Shown: piece by piece, positions 62,165 to 64,000 of the stretch | Numbering within the stretch: position 1 is the first letter of the stretch | Layout of the letters: every line of letters starts with the position of its first letter | Source: Chrysemys picta bellii | Taxonomy: Eukaryota; Chordata; Testudines; Emydidae | Assembly (NCBI RefSeq): GCF_011386835.1 | Contig: NC_088797.1 | Coordinates: forward strand, 94,002,264-94,066,263 | Reading direction: 5' to 3' | DNA: 64,000 nt | Program-made: the position numbers and the translations under genes | The notes under the pieces: model-generated | What the model was told of the DNA's origin: nothing | Database searches by the model: none | The model's input: the letters and a program-made list of their open reading frames with translations, nothing else

Positions 62165-64000
62165 CAAAATATATGGACAGAATAGGTTGTACTGGTGGGG
62201 GAGTGGCACTGTGTGTGAAAGAAAGCATAGAATCAAATGAAATAATCTTAAATGAACCAAACTATACTATAGAATCTCTATTGATAGTAATTCCATGCTG
62301 TAATAAGAATATAGCAGTAGGGATATATTACCGACCACCTGATCAGGATGGTGATAGTGACTGTGGAAATGCGCAGGGAGATTAGAGAGACTATAAAAAT
62401 AAACTCAGTAATAATGGGGGATTTCAACTATCCCCAGAATGACTGGGTACATATCACCTCAGAATGGGATGCATAGAGAAAGTTTCTTGACACCTTATAG
62501 ACTCATAGACTTTAAGGTCAGAAGGGACCATTATGATCATCTGGTCTGACCCCCTGCATGCTGCAGGCCATAAAACCGTCCCTACCCCTTCCCTGGACTC
62601 TGCTGTTGAAGTCTCCAATCCTGTTTTTAGTGACTGCAATCGGCAGAGACCCTCCTGCTAGAGATCCCTGCCCCATGCTGCGGAGGAAGGCGAAAAACCT
62701 CCAGAGGCTCAGCCAATCTGCCCTGGAGGAAAATTCCTTCCCGACCCCAAATGTGGCGATCAGTAAGACCCCGAGCATATAGGCAAGAGTCTCCAGCCCG
62801 ACCCCGTTAGCCATTATACTATTTACCCACCCTTGACTGCTTCTTGGAGTAGATAGTCCTGAAACCCACAAGTGGAAAGGCAGTTCTTGATTTAGTCCTA
62901 GGTGGCGCATGGGATCTGGTTCAAGAGGTGAGTATAGCTGAACTGGTGACCATAACATAATAAAATTTAACCTCCCTGTGAGGGGTGGGGAACACCGAAG
63001 CAGGCCACCATGGTAGCATTTAATTTCAGTAAGGGGAACTATACAAAAATTAGGAAGCTAGTTAAACAGAAATTAAAAGGTACAGTTCTAGAAGTGAAAT
63101 CCTTGCAAGCTGCATGGAAACTTTTTAAAGACACGATAAGAGTCTCAATTTAAAGGTATACCCCCAAATTAAAAAACATAGAGGGCCAAAAAAGTGCCAT
63201 TGTGGCTAAACAACAAAATAAAAGAAGCAGTGAGAGGCAAAAAGTGGAAGTTAAATCCTAGTGAGAAAAATAGAAAAGAGCATCAACTCGGGCAAGTGAA
63301 GTGTAAAAATATAATTAGGAAGGCCAAAAAAGAATTTGAACAACAGCTAGCCCAAGATTGAAGGGGGGGGGGGGGGGGACAGCAAGAAATTTAAGTACCT
63401 CACAAGTAGGAAGCCTGCTAAACAACACATGGAGCCACTGGATGATATGCTAAAGGAGCACTTAAGGCTGTAGCCCACGAAAGCTTATGCTCAAATAAAT
63501 TTGTTAGTCTCTAAGGTCCAACAAGTACTCCTGTTCTTTTTGCTACTACTCTGAAACCTGTCATTAAGGAAGATTAGCCATTGCAGAGACACTAAATGAA
63601 TAATTTGCATCGGTCTTCATGGCTGAGTGTGTGAAGGAGATTCCCAAACATGAGCTGTCTTTTTAGGTGACAAATCTGAGGATCTGTCCCAGATTGAGGT
63701 GTCATTAGATGAGGTTTTGGAACGAATTGATAAATTAAACAGTAATAAATCACCAGGACCAGATGGTAGTCTGAAGGAACTCAAATGTGAAATTGCAGAA
63801 CTACTAACTGTAGTTTGTAACCTATCATAAATCAGCTTCCGTACCAGTTGACTGGAGGATAGCTAATGTGAGACCAATTTTAAAAAAAAAGGCTCCAGAG
63901 GCGATCCTGGCAAGTAGAGGCTGGTGAGCCTAAATTTAGTACCTGGCAAATTGGTTGAAATGATAGTAAATAACAGAATTATCTGACTCATAGATGAGCA
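62165..64000 (+). mobile_element. CR1-type LINE, sense, with nested CR1 tail and Penelope fragment; runs off the window
   Basis: Endonuclease-like sequence (62173-62470) leads to linker sequence (62825-63355) and the start of the reverse transcriptase (63690-63990), which includes LERIDKLNSNKSPGPDGS, the usual CR1 entry to the RT domain. An antisense CR1 3' tail (about 62496-62820, ACTCATAGACTTTAAGGTCA) and a Penelope terminal fragment (about 63466-63570) are inserted. A G run of about 17 lies at 63363-63379. Frames are broken throughout. Confidence 0.8.
62173..62470 (+). pseudogene. CR1 apurinic/apyrimidinic-type endonuclease fragment
   Basis: The frame encodes GGGVALCVKESIESNEI, then IAVGIYYRPPDQDGDSD and, in a shifted frame, SVIMGDFNYPQNDW. 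These are the later blocks of the LINE endonuclease/exonuclease/phosphatase fold (GGG.A..VK, YRPP, GDFN). The earlier catalytic NE and E blocks are upstream of the recognisable region and missing. In an active CR1 this domain nicks target DNA for reverse transcription. A frameshift near 62385 and the nested insertion after 62495 disable this copy. Confidence 0.82.

Overview
This is vertebrate nuclear DNA, almost certainly from a turtle and most likely a cryptodire. Three things point there: a tRNA-derived SINE of the cryptodiran Cry I (tortoise polIII/SINE) type at 23035-23216, several CR1 LINE copies whose 3' ends I recognise as the sauropsid/turtle kind, and many Penelope-like, hAT, PIF/Harbinger and Tigger-like insertions typical of turtle genomes. 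There are no prokaryotic features.

The only host gene I can support is PTEN, on the + strand. Its CpG-island promoter and 5' leader cover about 15.9-17.3 kb. Coding exon 1 (79 nt) is 17222-17300 and coding exon 2 (85 nt) is 44353-44437, giving an intron 1 of about 27.05 kb. Intron 2 runs off the window after at least 19.5 kb, and I did not find exon 3. The leader holds a four-codon upstream ORF (16469-16483). It is followed by a long in-frame opening that reads into the PTEN start and keeps the blocks of the mammalian N-terminally extended PTEN isoforms, including the AUU used to start PTEN-beta.

Layout. 1-1064: unassigned. 1068-5929: a decayed PIF/Harbinger transposon with Myb-like and transposase remnants and nested hAT-type insertions. 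6044-9496: hAT elements and a promoter-bearing, LTR-like repeat. 9639-11285: a hAT with large inverted arms. 11.3-15.9 kb: unassigned DNA and small MITEs. 15.9-17.3 kb: the PTEN CpG island. 17.3-21.9 kb: the repeat-poor start of intron 1. 22-44 kb: MIR, Cry I SINE, Tigger, hAT and Harbinger MITEs, small Penelope snap-back copies and an antisense CR1. 44.4-64 kb: intron 2, with a Tx1/L1-like LINE split by a Penelope-like element that is itself split by a Harbinger MITE, then palindromic and other hAT elements and more CR1.

Almost every ORF outside PTEN is a transposon relic or a chance opening in GC-rich or low-complexity repeat. I read family names from protein motifs, terminal repeats and target-site duplications (TSDs), without a database search. 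Comparisons with human PTEN are from memory of the published locus.
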